The position numbers and the translations under genes are program-made. Below, piece by piece: positions 33,843-42,282 of a DNA stretch of 49,324 bases (its first letter is position 1; each line of letters opens with the position of its first letter). The stretch is taken from assembly GCF_001043895.1 (NCBI RefSeq), contig NZ_JTHF01000012.1:1-49324 (forward strand), written 5' to 3'. A model generated the notes under the pieces. The model was not told the DNA's origin. It did no database searches and saw nothing but the letters and a program-made list of their open reading frames with translations. Origin of the DNA: Methylobacterium indicum (lineage in GTDB: Bacteria > Pseudomonadota > Alphaproteobacteria > Rhizobiales > Beijerinckiaceae).

Positions 33843-35339
33843 ATGCGACACGAACGGTTCCCGGAGGACGGCAACGCCCATCTCGCCTCGTCCGAGGCGC
33901 GGGCGGTCTGGAACGCGCTCCTGCCCCGGCGCGGCCGTGCCCTGCTGCGCCTCGCGATCGCGGGCGGCGCGGCGCTCGCCGAGCTCGTGGCCGTGGCCCT
34001 CGCCGGGCTCGCCTGCGAGATGGTCTACCACCTCGTGTCGTACGAGCGGCAGCCGGAGCTGGGCCCGTCCCTCGCCGTCGGGCTGTTCCTCGGCCTGTTC
34101 GTGGTGCTGCCGAACATCGCCCGGGGCGAGTACAGCATCGAGAACTACCTCGCCCGCGCGCCGCATTTCCGGCGGATCGTCAGCCTGTGGCTCGCCGCCT
34201 GGGCGGTGGTGCTGGTCCTCGGCTTCCTCAGCAAGACGACCGGCGACCATTCCCGCGTCGCGGCGCTCGCGACGTTCCTCACCGGCCTTCCGGCCCTCGT
34301 CGCCACCCGGCTCGTCACCGTGGGGCTGGTGCGCCGGCTGATCACGCCGCGCTCCGATTCCGCGCGCCGCATCCACCTGATCGGCTACGAGGAGGACGTC
34401 GCGAGCTTCTACGCCACCCACGACACCGCGGCGCTCGGCCTGCGGGTGATCGGCGTCAGCACCCTGCGCGACGCGCCGGAGGGCGGCGACCAGGAGGCGC
34501 GGCGGACCCAGCTCTCGGAAGATCTCGATCTCAGCGTCTCGGTGGTGCGCTTCCTGCGCCCGGACGACGTGTTCGTGCTCGTGCCCTGGGCCGAGGTCGA
34601 GGACCTGGAGGCCTGCGTCGACGCGTTCCTGCGGGTGCCGGTCGCCCTGCACCTGCGCCCGGGCCGGGTGATGGACCGCTTCAGCGACGTGCGGGTCGGC
34701 CGGGTCGGGCTGCTCACCGGCATCAATGTCGGCCGTGCGCCGCTCTCCCCACTCGAGATCGCGGCCAAGCGGGCCTTCGACCTCGTGGTCGCGTCGCTGG
34801 CCCTCGTCGCGCTCTCGCCGCTGCTGCTCCTCATCGCGATCCTGATCCGCCTCGACAGCCGCGGCCCGAGCCTGTTCCGGCAGAAGCGCTACGGCTTCAA
34901 CCAGGAGGCGTTCTCTGTGTTCAAGTTCCGCAGCATGCGGACCGAGGCCGGCAGCAGCTTCCGCCAGGCGACCCGGGACGACGACCGCATCACCCGCATC
35001 GGCCGCATCCTGCGGCGCACCAACCTCGACGAGTTGCCCCAGCTCCTCAACGTGATCCGGGGCGACATGTCGCTCGTCGGCCCCCGTCCCCACGCGGTCG
35101 CCCACGACCGCAGCTTCGAGCGCCGCATCGCCCTCTACGCGCGCCGCCACAACGTGCGGCCCGGCATCACCGGCTGGGCCCAGGTGAACGGCCTGCGCGG
35201 CGAGACCCTGACGGACGCCGACATGCAGCGGCGCGTCGAGCACGACCTGTTCTACATCGACAACTGGTCGCTGTGGTTCGACCTGCGGATCCTGGTGATG
35301 ACGGTGGTGGCCCGGAGCGCGTTCCGGAACGCGTATTGA
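33843..35339 (+). CDS. Polyprenyl-phosphate sugar-1-phosphate transferase (exopolysaccharide)
   Basis: The 498-residue protein looks like a WbaP/WcaJ/ExoY-type initiating transferase that loads the first sugar phosphate onto undecaprenyl phosphate. It has four N-terminal membrane helices (about 35-58, 77-93, 111-130, 141-162), a central nucleotide-binding-like part (RIHLIGYEEDVASFY), a fifth hydrophobic segment (DLVVASLALVALSPLLLLIA) and the catalytic bacterial sugar transferase domain (FKFRSMRTEAG, RRTNLDELPQLLNVIRGDMS, VGPRPHAVAHD, PGITGWAQVNGLRGE). A start further upstream is possible. No other polysaccharide genes are adjacent. Confidence 0.92.
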   Translation: MRHERFPEDGNAHLASSEARAVWNALLPRRGRALLRLAIAGGAALAELVAVALAGLACEMVYHLVSYERQPELGPSLAVGLFLGLFVVLPNIARGEYSIENYLARAPHFRRIVSLWLAAWAVVLVLGFLSKTTGDHSRVAALATFLTGLPALVATRLVTVGLVRRLITPRSDSARRIHLIGYEEDVASFYATHDTAALGLRVIGVSTLRDAPEGGDQEARRTQLSEDLDLSVSVVRFLRPDDVFVLVPWAEVEDLEACVDAFLRVPVALHLRPGRVMDRFSDVRVGRVGLLTGINVGRAPLSPLEIAAKRAFDLVVASLALVALSPLLLLIAILIRLDSRGPSLFRQKRYGFNQEAFSVFKFRSMRTEAGSSFRQATRDDDRITRIGRILRRTNLDELPQLLNVIRGDMSLVGPRPHAVAHDRSFERRIALYARRHNVRPGITGWAQVNGLRGETLTDADMQRRVEHDLFYIDNWSLWFDLRILVMTVVARSAFRNAY

Positions 35340-35382
35340 GAGGGCGAGGACCCGCCGCCGCCGGCGGCGGGCCCGGATCCGC

Positions 35383-35835
35383 TCAGCTCGCGAGGCGCCG
35401 GCCCTGGCGACGGCTCTCCTCGAAGGCCTGGAGGTCGAGGGCGAGGCCGACGACCTGGTCGGACTTGAGCCGGGTCGGATCGATCGGCCCGCCGAAGCCG
35501 TGGCCGAGGTAGATCTCCTGGACGTCCGGCGTGCGCATGGCGCCGCCCATGGTCCAGTTCGGGAAGAGCCGCGCCGCGACGTCGCGCACGTTGAGGATCG
35601 TCGCGCCCGCGTGGCGCGGGTCCCGGGCGATGCGGTTGTAGGTCTCCGTCACCCTGGCGCGCTCGCCCTCCAGGATCTGCACGAACCATTGGCTGTCGAA
35701 GATCAGGAACCCGGTGATTCCGTCGCGGCCGTTGTTGCGCTGGGAGGCGGAAAGGATCTCGCGCATGTTGGTCAGCATGGCGCGGTCGCCGCCCGGAACG
35801 GTGTTGCGGCTGTAATAGACGAGCTGATGGATCAT
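35383..35835 (-). CDS. BLUF-domain blue-light photoreceptor
   Basis: The 150-residue protein is a single BLUF domain with a short C-terminal extension. Flavin-site residues expected in active photoreceptors are all there: Tyr7 (LVYYSRN), Asn34/35 (RNNGRDGITGFL), Gln53 (FVQILEG), and Trp94 and Met96 (FPNWTMGG). No output domain is fused, so it should signal through a partner. It is convergent with the sugar transferase gene and separated by 43 bases. The upstream gap to zur (239 bases) holds a 7-bp hairpin (AGAGACG/CGTCTCT, 35956-35975) and no gene. Confidence 0.95.
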   Translation of the reverse strand: MIHQLVYYSRNTVPGGDRAMLTNMREILSASQRNNGRDGITGFLIFDSQWFVQILEGERARVTETYNRIARDPRHAGATILNVRDVAARLFPNWTMGGAMRTPDVQEIYLGHGFGGPIDPTRLKSDQVVGLALDLQAFEESRRQGRRLAS

Positions 35836-36074
35836 CGACGCTTCACTCCACCGGCCCGAGGCGGATAGCGCTCGCAGGAGCGTCCGGGGCCGTCATCGTG
35901 CGCCGAACACGGCTGGCGTGTCCGGCGAAGCCACGAACATGGGGCGGAGCGATCAAGAGACGACACGCCGTCTCTCGGCAGCATTAACGGATCATGCCGA
36001 TCGATGAGCGAAGTCGATCCGTGGATCTTAACATGGAGCAAGTACTGCAATACGCGGAACGACGGCGTGCCGGA

Positions 36075-36644
36075 TCACTCGGCCTCCGCCTTGCCCTGGC
36101 ACGCCCCGCACTCCCCCTCGATCTCGACGATCCGGCTCGCCGGCTTGAAGCCGGCCTGGGCCAAAGTCCGGTCGAGGCTGCGCTCGATCTCGGCCGAGGT
36201 GGTCTCGTCGACGTTGCCGCAGCGGCGGCAGATCAGGAAGACCGCGCTCTCGCCAGCGCCGTGGCCGTGCTCGCAGGGGACGAAGGCGTTGCGGCTGGCG
36301 ATGCGGTGGACGAGGCCGTGCTCGGTGAGGAAATCGAGGGCGCGGTAGACCGAGACCGCGGCGACGCGCTTGCCCGGGACGCTCAGGCGCTCGGCGATGT
36401 CGTAGGCGCCGAGCGGCCGGCCCTCCTCGGCGACCACCTCGAGGGTGCGCCGGCGCAGGGCCGTGAATTGCAGCCCGCGTGCCTGCGCCAGCCGCTCGGC
36501 CCGGGCCACGAGGTCGCCCGCCCTGGCGGGTCCGTGCGCGCAGGCGCCGTGGTCGTGAGCCCCGTGCGTGCCGGCGTTCTGCGTCCGGTCCTCGTGCGCG
36601 TGATGCCCGCAGGTTCCGTGCTCGTCCATACCCTGCTCGTCCAT
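36075..36644 (-). CDS. zur: Zinc uptake regulator (Fur family, Zur-type)
   Basis: The 189-residue protein has the Fur winged helix (FTALRRRTLEVVAEEGRPLG, VSVYRALDFLTEHGLVHR), a metal-sensing region with CEHGHG and two CxxC pairs (ICRRCGN; ECGACQ) for a structural zinc. Identity as Zur rests on the divergent znuC-znuB genes and the operator between them. An unusual N-terminal extension of about 40 residues is rich in histidine (HGTCGHHAHEDR, GAHDHGACAHG) and could bind extra zinc. The start follows GGGAGGGGAG. A longer in-frame start at 36665 lacks a better ribosome site. Confidence 0.93.
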   Translation of the reverse strand: MDEQGMDEHGTCGHHAHEDRTQNAGTHGAHDHGACAHGPARAGDLVARAERLAQARGLQFTALRRRTLEVVAEEGRPLGAYDIAERLSVPGKRVAAVSVYRALDFLTEHGLVHRIASRNAFVPCEHGHGAGESAVFLICRRCGNVDETTSAEIERSLDRTLAQAGFKPASRIVEIEGECGACQGKAEAE

Positions 36645-36700
36645 GCGCTCCCCTCCCGCCGCCATCCTCAGGACGATGGACTACCTCAACCCGGCGGCGG

Positions 36701-36729
36701 TTGACAGGTCCGGCCTGTTACAGTGTAAC
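36701..36729 (+). promoter_or_regulatory. Probable Zur operator over the znu promoter
   Basis: A consensus TTGACA (36701-36706) is followed, 17 bases on, by TGTAAC (36724-36729), which is also the right half of a perfect palindrome GTTACA-G-TGTAAC (36717-36729). Palindromes of this kind between zur and znu genes are typical Zur sites in alphaproteobacteria. Repressor bound here would cover the -10 region of the rightward promoter. Its centre is about 80 bases from the zur start, so autoregulation is possible. Confidence 0.75.
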
Positions 36730-36824
36730 GCTCGGCGCTTGGGCGGCATCCGGCCGTCCTCATATGGGGTTCGCGACGGCGCCCGCCGAGGGCGTGCCCC
36801 GGATCCCGAAGCGACGAATCGCCG

Positions 36825-36986
36825 ATGCCGCACGATCATGGCTCCGCCGAGCGGGCCGACGCCGCCGTTCCGCGCCGCCTGCCGGCGCCGTTCTCCCTGC
36901 TGCGGCAGGGGGTCGGGCCGCGTCTCGCCCTGGCGGCCCTGCCCGCCCTCGTGGTCTGGGCCCTGATCGGCTGGGCGATGGCGTGA
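36825..36986 (+). CDS. 53-residue His-motif single-helix membrane protein upstream of znuC
   Basis: The reading begins MPHDHGSAERADAAVPRRLP and ends in one hydrophobic helix (LALAALPALVVWALIGWAMA). Its TGA overlaps the ATG of znuC by one base (TGATG), the coupling seen between znuC and znuB too, and it lies about 95 bases downstream of the Zur-type operator. That position strongly suggests it is translated with the transporter. The N-terminal HDHG could bind zinc. I do not recognise the family. The ribosome-binding site is weak, which is the main doubt. Confidence 0.62.
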   Translation: MPHDHGSAERADAAVPRRLPAPFSLLRQGVGPRLALAALPALVVWALIGWAMA

Positions 36987-37855
36987 TGGAGCGTCTCACC
37001 ACCTCCGCACCGGGCGGCACTCTCGCGTTTCGTGGCCTGACCCTGGGCTATGCCCGCCACCCGGCGGTCCATCACCTCGACGGCGCGATCCCACCCGGCT
37101 CGCTCACCGCGGTGGTCGGGCCGAACGGCGCGGGCAAGTCGACCCTGCTCAAGGGCATCATGGGCGAGATCCGCCCGCTCGAGGGCGAGGTCGTGCGCGC
37201 CGGCCTCGCCCGGCACGACATCGCCTACCTCCCCCAGGCCGCCGAGATCGACCGGGCCTTTCCGATCGGGGTCTTCGACCTCGTGGCGATGGGGCTGTGG
37301 CGCCGGGTCGGGCCGTGGCGCTCGCTCAAGCGCCATCGCGACGCCGTCGAGGCGGCCCTGGCGGCGGTGGGACTGACCGGCTTCGAGCGCCGGCCGATCG
37401 GCACCCTGTCGGGCGGCCAGCTGCGCCGGGCGCTCTTCGCCCGGGTCCTGCTCCAGGATGCCCGGGTGATCCTGCTCGACGAGCCCTTCGCGGCGATCGA
37501 CGCCCGCACCACCGACGAATTGCTCGCCCTGGTCCATGGCTGGCACGGCGAGGGCCGGACCGTCGTGGCGGTGCTGCACGACCTCGACCAGGTCGCCCGC
37601 CACTTCCCCGAGACCCTGCTCCTCGCCCGCGAGGCGGTGGCCTGGGGCGCCACCGCCGGGGTGCTGACGCCGGACAACCTGCGCCGCGCCCGCCGGCTCT
37701 GCGAGGCCTGGGACGAGGAGGCGCCGGTCTGCCGGGTGCCCCCGGCCCGGCCCGGCCCGGACGCCCACCCCCAATCCCACGACCACGGATCTCCCGATCC
37801 CGCGCCGCACGACCACGGGTCGCACGGCCGCCACAGCCATGGGCACGCCGCGTGA
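36986..37855 (+). CDS. znuC: Zinc ABC transporter ATP-binding protein ZnuC
   Basis: ZnuC powers high-affinity zinc import. The 289-residue protein has Walker A (VVGPNGAGKSTLLKGIMG, about residues 43-60), a Q-loop (YLPQAAEID), the ABC signature (LSGGQLRRALFARVL), Walker B (VILLDEPFAAID) and the H-loop (VLHDLDQV). A C-terminal tail of about 30 residues is rich in histidine (HPQSHDHGSPDPAPHDHGSH), longer than is usual for the family. It overlaps the small membrane protein gene and znuB. znuA is not adjacent. Confidence 0.95.
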   Translation: MERLTTSAPGGTLAFRGLTLGYARHPAVHHLDGAIPPGSLTAVVGPNGAGKSTLLKGIMGEIRPLEGEVVRAGLARHDIAYLPQAAEIDRAFPIGVFDLVAMGLWRRVGPWRSLKRHRDAVEAALAAVGLTGFERRPIGTLSGGQLRRALFARVLLQDARVILLDEPFAAIDARTTDELLALVHGWHGEGRTVVAVLHDLDQVARHFPETLLLAREAVAWGATAGVLTPDNLRRARRLCEAWDEEAPVCRVPPARPGPDAHPQSHDHGSPDPAPHDHGSHGRHSHGHAA

Positions 37856-38718
37856 TCGATCTCCTGACGGCGCCCTTCGTCGAGTTCGCCTTCATGCGCC
37901 GGGCGCTCGCCGGCTGCGTCGCCCTGTCGGTGGGCGCCGCCCCGGTCGGCGTCTTCCTCACCCTGCGGCGCATGAGCCTGATGAGCGAGGCGATGAGCCA
38001 CGCCATCCTGCCGGGGGCCGCGATCGGCTTCCTGTGGGCCGGGCTGTCGCTGCCGGCGATGACGCTCGGCGGCCTCGTCGCCGGCCTCGCGGTGGCGATG
38101 CTCTCGGGCTTCGTCGCCCGCTCGACGGTCTTGCGGGAGGATGCGAGCCTGGCGGCGTTCTACCTGATCTCGCTCGCCGGCGGCGTGCTGCTGATCTCGG
38201 CCCGAGGCTCGTCGATCGACCTCCTCCACATCCTGTTCGGCACGGTGCTGGCGCTCGACGACGACGCGCTGGTGCTGCTCGGCGGCATCGCGACCGTGAC
38301 GCTCGCGGGCCTCGCCGTCGCCTACCGGCCGCTGGTGATGGAATGCGTCGATCCGCTCTTCCTGCGCTCGGTCGGCCGGGCGAGCGGGCCGGTGCACTAC
38401 GCCTTCCTGGCGCTCGTGGTGCTCAACCTCGTCGGGGGCTTCGCGGCGCTCGGCACGCTGCTCGCGGTCGGGCTGATGCTGCTGCCGGCGATCACCGCCC
38501 GGTTCTGGGCCCTCGACCTCAGCGGCCTGCTGCCGGCCTCGGTGATCCTGGCGCTGATGGCGAGCGTCGCGGGGCTGCTCGTCTCCTACTATGCCAGCCT
38601 GCCGACCGGCCCGGCGATCGTGCTGGCGGCGGGCGCGCTCTATCTCGCCTCGATGCTGCTCGGGCCCCGCGGCGGCCTGGTCTGGCGCCTGATGCCGGCC
38701 CGCCACCTCGAGGCGTGA
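37852..38718 (+). CDS. znuB: Zinc ABC transporter permease ZnuB
   Basis: The 288-residue permease has about eight membrane helices and the family motif LMSEAMSHAILPGAAIGFLW (about residues 43-62), and LLHILFGTVLALDDDAL, which together mark metal-type (Znu/Mnt) permeases. A GTG start shares GTGA with the znuC stop. Family members take zinc or manganese; zinc is inferred from zur, the operator and the histidine-rich ZnuC tail. Its stop lies six bases from the end of the convergent DUF2256 gene. Confidence 0.93.
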   Translation: MIDLLTAPFVEFAFMRRALAGCVALSVGAAPVGVFLTLRRMSLMSEAMSHAILPGAAIGFLWAGLSLPAMTLGGLVAGLAVAMLSGFVARSTVLREDASLAAFYLISLAGGVLLISARGSSIDLLHILFGTVLALDDDALVLLGGIATVTLAGLAVAYRPLVMECVDPLFLRSVGRASGPVHYAFLALVVLNLVGGFAALGTLLAVGLMLLPAITARFWALDLSGLLPASVILALMASVAGLLVSYYASLPTGPAIVLAAGALYLASMLLGPRGGLVWRLMPARHLEA

Positions 38719-38724
38719 GGGCCG

Positions 38725-38904
38725 TTATCCGGAGGCCCGTGGCGGTTGCGGCGGCTCGCCCCGGTGGGCCGCCCGCCGGCAGGCATCCGAGCAGTAGCGC
38801 ACCTCGTCCCAGACCCGTTCCCACTTCTTGCGCCAGGCGAAGGGCCGGCCGCATTGGGCACAGATCTTCTGCGGCAGGTCGCCCTTGCGGCGCATCTTCG
38901 GCAT
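38725..38904 (-). CDS. DUF2256 small zinc-ribbon-like protein
   Basis: The 59-residue protein has the DUF2256 pattern: [20 protein letters not shown], then [20 protein letters not shown]. Four cysteines (CAQC and CSDAC) probably bind one zinc. Proteins of this family are often encoded near cryptochrome/photolyase-type genes, as here. The gene starts four bases after the stop of the formyltransferase-like gene, on the same strand, so the two are probably co-transcribed. Function is unknown. Confidence 0.88.
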   Translation of the reverse strand: MPKMRRKGDLPQKICAQCGRPFAWRKKWERVWDEVRYCSDACRRAAHRGEPPQPPRASG

Positions 38905-38908
38905 CGGC

Positions 38909-39775
38909 TCAGCGCCCGGTCTTGTCGGCGTCGGCCAGCGGGATCGCGCTCCAGCGGGTGACCTGCACGTAGCCGTCCCGGGCCGCCACCAGGATCTGGC
39001 GGCGGTAGCTGTGCACCACCGTGCCGGGGACGTGGCGGTGGGCCTCGCTCCAGCCCTGGGCCTCCTGGACGAAGACCCGGCCGTCGTTGATCCGCGCCAG
39101 GGTCTCGATGGCACCGAAGGCCCGGACCCGGCGCAGGATCGCCTCGACCGGCTGACGGAAGTCGAGGGTGCGGTCGAGGTCGCTCACCCGCGGCCAGTAG
39201 GCGCCGTCCCCCTGCGGCTCGGCCTTGCGCCACAGGGCGGGCAGGTCGCGGGCGATCGGGCCGCGGGCGAGCCGCGCCGCCGCCATCTGGCAGCGGGCGA
39301 GCAGGGTCTCGTGGGTCTCGGCGCGCGACAGCGGGAAGAGATCCTGGGCCAGGATGTCGCCGGTGTCGAACCCGTCCTCGGCGAGCACGTGGGCGGTAAC
39401 ACCCCAGCTCTCGTAGGAATCGAGGATGGCGCGGAACAGCGGGTAGGGCCCGCGCCCGTCCGGCAGCGGCGAAGGGTGGACGTTGAGGGCGTAGCGCACC
39501 CGGCCCGGCCAGCCGGTGATCAGCCAGGGGTAGCCTGCCACCACCAGGGCCCAATCGCGGCCGTGCTCGGCCGACAGCGCCTCGATGTCCGACGCCCGCA
39601 GGCGCGAGAGCTGCATCGGCACCCGGTGGCGCCGCGCCAGGGCCACCACCGCGTCGTTCTGGTCGTAGATCCCGTCGCAGGGCCGGGTGAACAGCTTGAT
39701 CGGCTGCCAGCCCGCCGCGACCAGGCCCTCGAACACCCCGCCGAGGAAATCGATGCCCGCGAAGGCGAATTTCAC
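38909..39775 (-). CDS. Formyltransferase-fold protein (Fmt-like)
   Basis: The 288-residue product resembles methionyl-tRNA formyltransferase and related N-formyltransferases that use 10-formyltetrahydrofolate. The catalytic residues are intact: N98 and H100 ([16 protein letters not shown]) and D137 (EDGFDTGDI). A C-terminal part ([19 protein letters not shown]) resembles the Fmt C-terminal domain. It is probably not the housekeeping Fmt, which is usually next to def; a sugar or cofactor substrate is more likely. A GTG start with AGGGAG upstream is used. It is divergent from the photolyase gene (119 bases). Confidence 0.85.
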   Translation of the reverse strand: MKFAFAGIDFLGGVFEGLVAAGWQPIKLFTRPCDGIYDQNDAVVALARRHRVPMQLSRLRASDIEALSAEHGRDWALVVAGYPWLITGWPGRVRYALNVHPSPLPDGRGPYPLFRAILDSYESWGVTAHVLAEDGFDTGDILAQDLFPLSRAETHETLLARCQMAAARLARGPIARDLPALWRKAEPQGDGAYWPRVSDLDRTLDFRQPVEAILRRVRAFGAIETLARINDGRVFVQEAQGWSEAHRHVPGTVVHSYRRQILVAARDGYVQVTRWSAIPLADADKTGR

Positions 39776-39894
39776 GTCACGGCTCCCTTCTCCACAGGCC
39801 GGCACCCGCCGCCGGTCCCCTGCGTCAGTTCGGCCCGGCCCGGCGCCCCCAGAACGCCCTAGCTAGCGTTATGGGCAGGCGGAAGGGAGCCGCA

Positions 39895-41544
39895 ATGGCG
39901 CGCGAGACGATTCACGGTGCGGCCCGCCGCCGCCGATCCCCCTTGCGCCACCTCCGCCTCGTCCTCGGCGACCAGCTCCACCCGCGGCTCGCCACCCTCA
40001 CCGACCTCGATCCCGAGGCCGACACGGTGCTGATGGTCGAGGTCGCCGAGGAGGCGACCTACGTGCGCCACCACAAGCAGAAGCTGGTGCTGGTCTTCTC
40101 GGCCATGCGCCATTTCGCGGCCGAGCTGCGCGAGCGCGGCGTCCGGGTCGATTACGTGGAGCTGGAAGACCCGGGCAATACCGGCTCGTTCACCGGCGAG
40201 GTTGCCCGCGCCGTCGCCCGGCACGCACCCGACCGGATCGTCGTGACCGAGGCCGGCGAATGGCGGGTCGAGGCGATGATGCGCGACTGGGAGGAGGCGT
40301 TCGGCCTGCCCGTCGAGATCCGGGACGATACCCGCTTCCTGTGTCCGCGTCCGGTCTTCGCCCGCTGGGCGGAGGGGCGCGAGGCCCTGCGGATGGAGAC
40401 CTTCTACCGCGCCATGCGCAAGCGCACCGGCTTTCTGATGGAGGGGCGCGATCCGGTCGGCGGCCAGTGGAACTTCGACCACGACAACCGCCGTCGCCTG
40501 CCCGCCGGCCACGTCGTGCCGGAGCGCCGCCGCTTCGCGCCCGATGCCGTCACCCGGGCGGTGATGGCTCTCGTCGCGCGCCGCTTCCCCGACCATTTCG
40601 GCGACCTCGACGGCTTCGCCTGGCCGGTGACCCGGGCCGAGGCGCTGGCGGCCCTGCGGCACTTCCTCGACGATTGCCTGCCCGGGTTCGGCGACTACCA
40701 GGACGCGATGCGCGCGGGCACGCCGTTCCTGTATCACGGGCTGATCGCGCCCGCGCTCAATCTCGGCCTCCTCGACGCCGAGGAGGTCTGCCGCGCGGCC
40801 GAGGAGCGCTGGCGCGAGGGGGCGGCGCCTCTCAACGCGGTCGAGGGCTTCATCCGCCAGATCCTGGGCTGGCGCGAATACGTGCGCGGGCTCTACTGGG
40901 CCCGGATGCCGGACTATCCCGACACCAACGCCCTCGAGGCCACCCGCGACCTGCCGTGGTTCTACTGGTCGGGCGAGACCGCCATGGCCTGCCTCGCCGA
41001 ATGCGTGCGCGACACCAAGGCCCATGCCCACGCCCACCACATCCAGCGGCTGATGGTGCTCGGCAATTTCGCGCTGCTCGCCGGTCTCGCCCCCGCCCAG
41101 GTCGAGGAATGGTTCCTGGTGGTCTATGCCGACGCCTACGAGTGGGTGGAACTTCCCAACGTCCACGGCATGGCGCTCTGGGCCGATGGCGGGCTCCTCG
41201 GCTCCAAGCCCTATGCCGCCTCGGGCGCCTATATCGACCGGATGTCGGATTACTGCCGGACCTGCGCCTACGACGTGAAGGCGAAGAGCGGCGAGACGGC
41301 CTGCCCGTTCAACTACCTGTACTGGAACTTCCTGATCACCCACGAGGAGCGCCTGAGCCGCAACCCGCGCCTCGCCATGCCCTACCGGACGCTTGCCAAG
41401 ATGGCGCCGGCGCGCCGCGCCGAGGTGCTGGCGGATTCGGCCCGCTTCCTCGACAATCTGAACGCCTCAGAGGGGGAGCCAGGCGGCGAGCGTGCCGTAG
41501 GCGCCCGGGCGCCGGATCTGTTCCTCGTAGACCCAGCCGGCTGA
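39895..41544 (+). CDS. phrB: FeS-BCP (PhrB-type) (6-4) photolyase / cryptochrome-like protein
   Basis: This family repairs (6-4) photoproducts or senses light with FAD, a lumazine antenna and a 4Fe-4S cluster. The 549-residue protein starts with LRLVLGDQLHPRL and carries the four cluster cysteines at C366 (MACLAEC), C454 and C457 (YCRTC) and C470 (TACPF). As I recall the Agrobacterium PhrB numbering (350, 438, 441, 454), all four are shifted by 16. FAD/DNA-binding motifs include VEGFIRQILGWREYVRGLYW and LPNVHGMALWADGG. The C-terminal 26 residues or so overlap the bcsS-like gene on the other strand. GGGAG precedes the start. Confidence 0.93.
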   Translation: MARETIHGAARRRRSPLRHLRLVLGDQLHPRLATLTDLDPEADTVLMVEVAEEATYVRHHKQKLVLVFSAMRHFAAELRERGVRVDYVELEDPGNTGSFTGEVARAVARHAPDRIVVTEAGEWRVEAMMRDWEEAFGLPVEIRDDTRFLCPRPVFARWAEGREALRMETFYRAMRKRTGFLMEGRDPVGGQWNFDHDNRRRLPAGHVVPERRRFAPDAVTRAVMALVARRFPDHFGDLDGFAWPVTRAEALAALRHFLDDCLPGFGDYQDAMRAGTPFLYHGLIAPALNLGLLDAEEVCRAAEERWREGAAPLNAVEGFIRQILGWREYVRGLYWARMPDYPDTNALEATRDLPWFYWSGETAMACLAECVRDTKAHAHAHHIQRLMVLGNFALLAGLAPAQVEEWFLVVYADAYEWVELPNVHGMALWADGGLLGSKPYAASGAYIDRMSDYCRTCAYDVKAKSGETACPFNYLYWNFLITHEERLSRNPRLAMPYRTLAKMAPARRAEVLADSARFLDNLNASEGEPGGERAVGARAPDLFLVDPAG

Positions 41545-42282
41545 GACCCGCAGGCGCAGATCGGCGGAGATCGCGGCCGGGAGCGCGACGTCGGTCGCGT
41601 GCAGGCCGAGGCTCCATTTCCGGTAGCCCGTGAGGTCGGCATAGAGCGCGGCCTCCGGCCCGAGATAGGCCGCGCCGAGGCCCATCCCCTGTAATCCCGG
41701 CATCCGCATTCCCCAGGACACCCGGCCCCAGACGCTGCCGCGGGCGGTGCCGGCGATGAGCGTGGCGGTGACGAGGGTCGCCTCGCTCGGCCGCGCCCAT
41801 AGCTCCGCCTGGACCCTGGCCCCGAGCCGCGGCGCGGGCAGCCGCTTCGTGCCGGGGCTGTCCAGCACCTCGAAGGCGAGTTCCGGCCCGGCGAACAGCG
41901 CGACGACGCCCCACCCGTGCATCCACTGCCACCCGGCCACGGCACCGGCCTGGACGGTGTGACGCTGCGTCCGGGGCGGGCGCAGGCCCGCCGCGGCGCG
42001 CGGATCGCCCCACCAGTCGCGCTCGGTCCGCATCCCGTAGCCGACGGCCGCCAGGGCGACGAAGCCGCTTTGGTCCATCCCGCCGGGCGCGACCTTGGCA
42101 CCGGCGCTGACGAAGGTGGACCGTCCGGCATCGAGACTGCCGAACAGCACCGTCCGCACCTCGTTCCGGCCGTCGGCGTGGAGGTCTTCGGCGCGGAGGT
42201 CGTCGGAGCAGCCGAGACAGGCGGCTGTCCAGATCAGAGCATGGCGAGCCGAAGGGAGAGGCACGTCGGCCGGATCCGTCAT
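41467..42282 (-). CDS. BcsS-like cellulose biosynthesis-associated protein
   Basis: The 271-residue protein has a weak N-terminal signal sequence (ALIWTAACLGCSDDLRA, about 14-30) and a beta-rich body with VLFGSLDAGRSTFVSAGAKV and FVALAAVGYG, which resemble BcsS (cellulose biosynthesis protein) of Methylobacterium relatives. An outer-membrane or periplasmic barrel-like fold is likely. There are no cellulose synthase genes nearby, so the name is tentative. The start was chosen before the signal region; an ATG at 42390 gives 36 more residues. The last 78 bases also encode the end of the photolyase. Confidence 0.72.
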   Translation of the reverse strand: MTDPADVPLPSARHALIWTAACLGCSDDLRAEDLHADGRNEVRTVLFGSLDAGRSTFVSAGAKVAPGGMDQSGFVALAAVGYGMRTERDWWGDPRAAAGLRPPRTQRHTVQAGAVAGWQWMHGWGVVALFAGPELAFEVLDSPGTKRLPAPRLGARVQAELWARPSEATLVTATLIAGTARGSVWGRVSWGMRMPGLQGMGLGAAYLGPEAALYADLTGYRKWSLGLHATDVALPAAISADLRLRVSAGWVYEEQIRRPGAYGTLAAWLPL

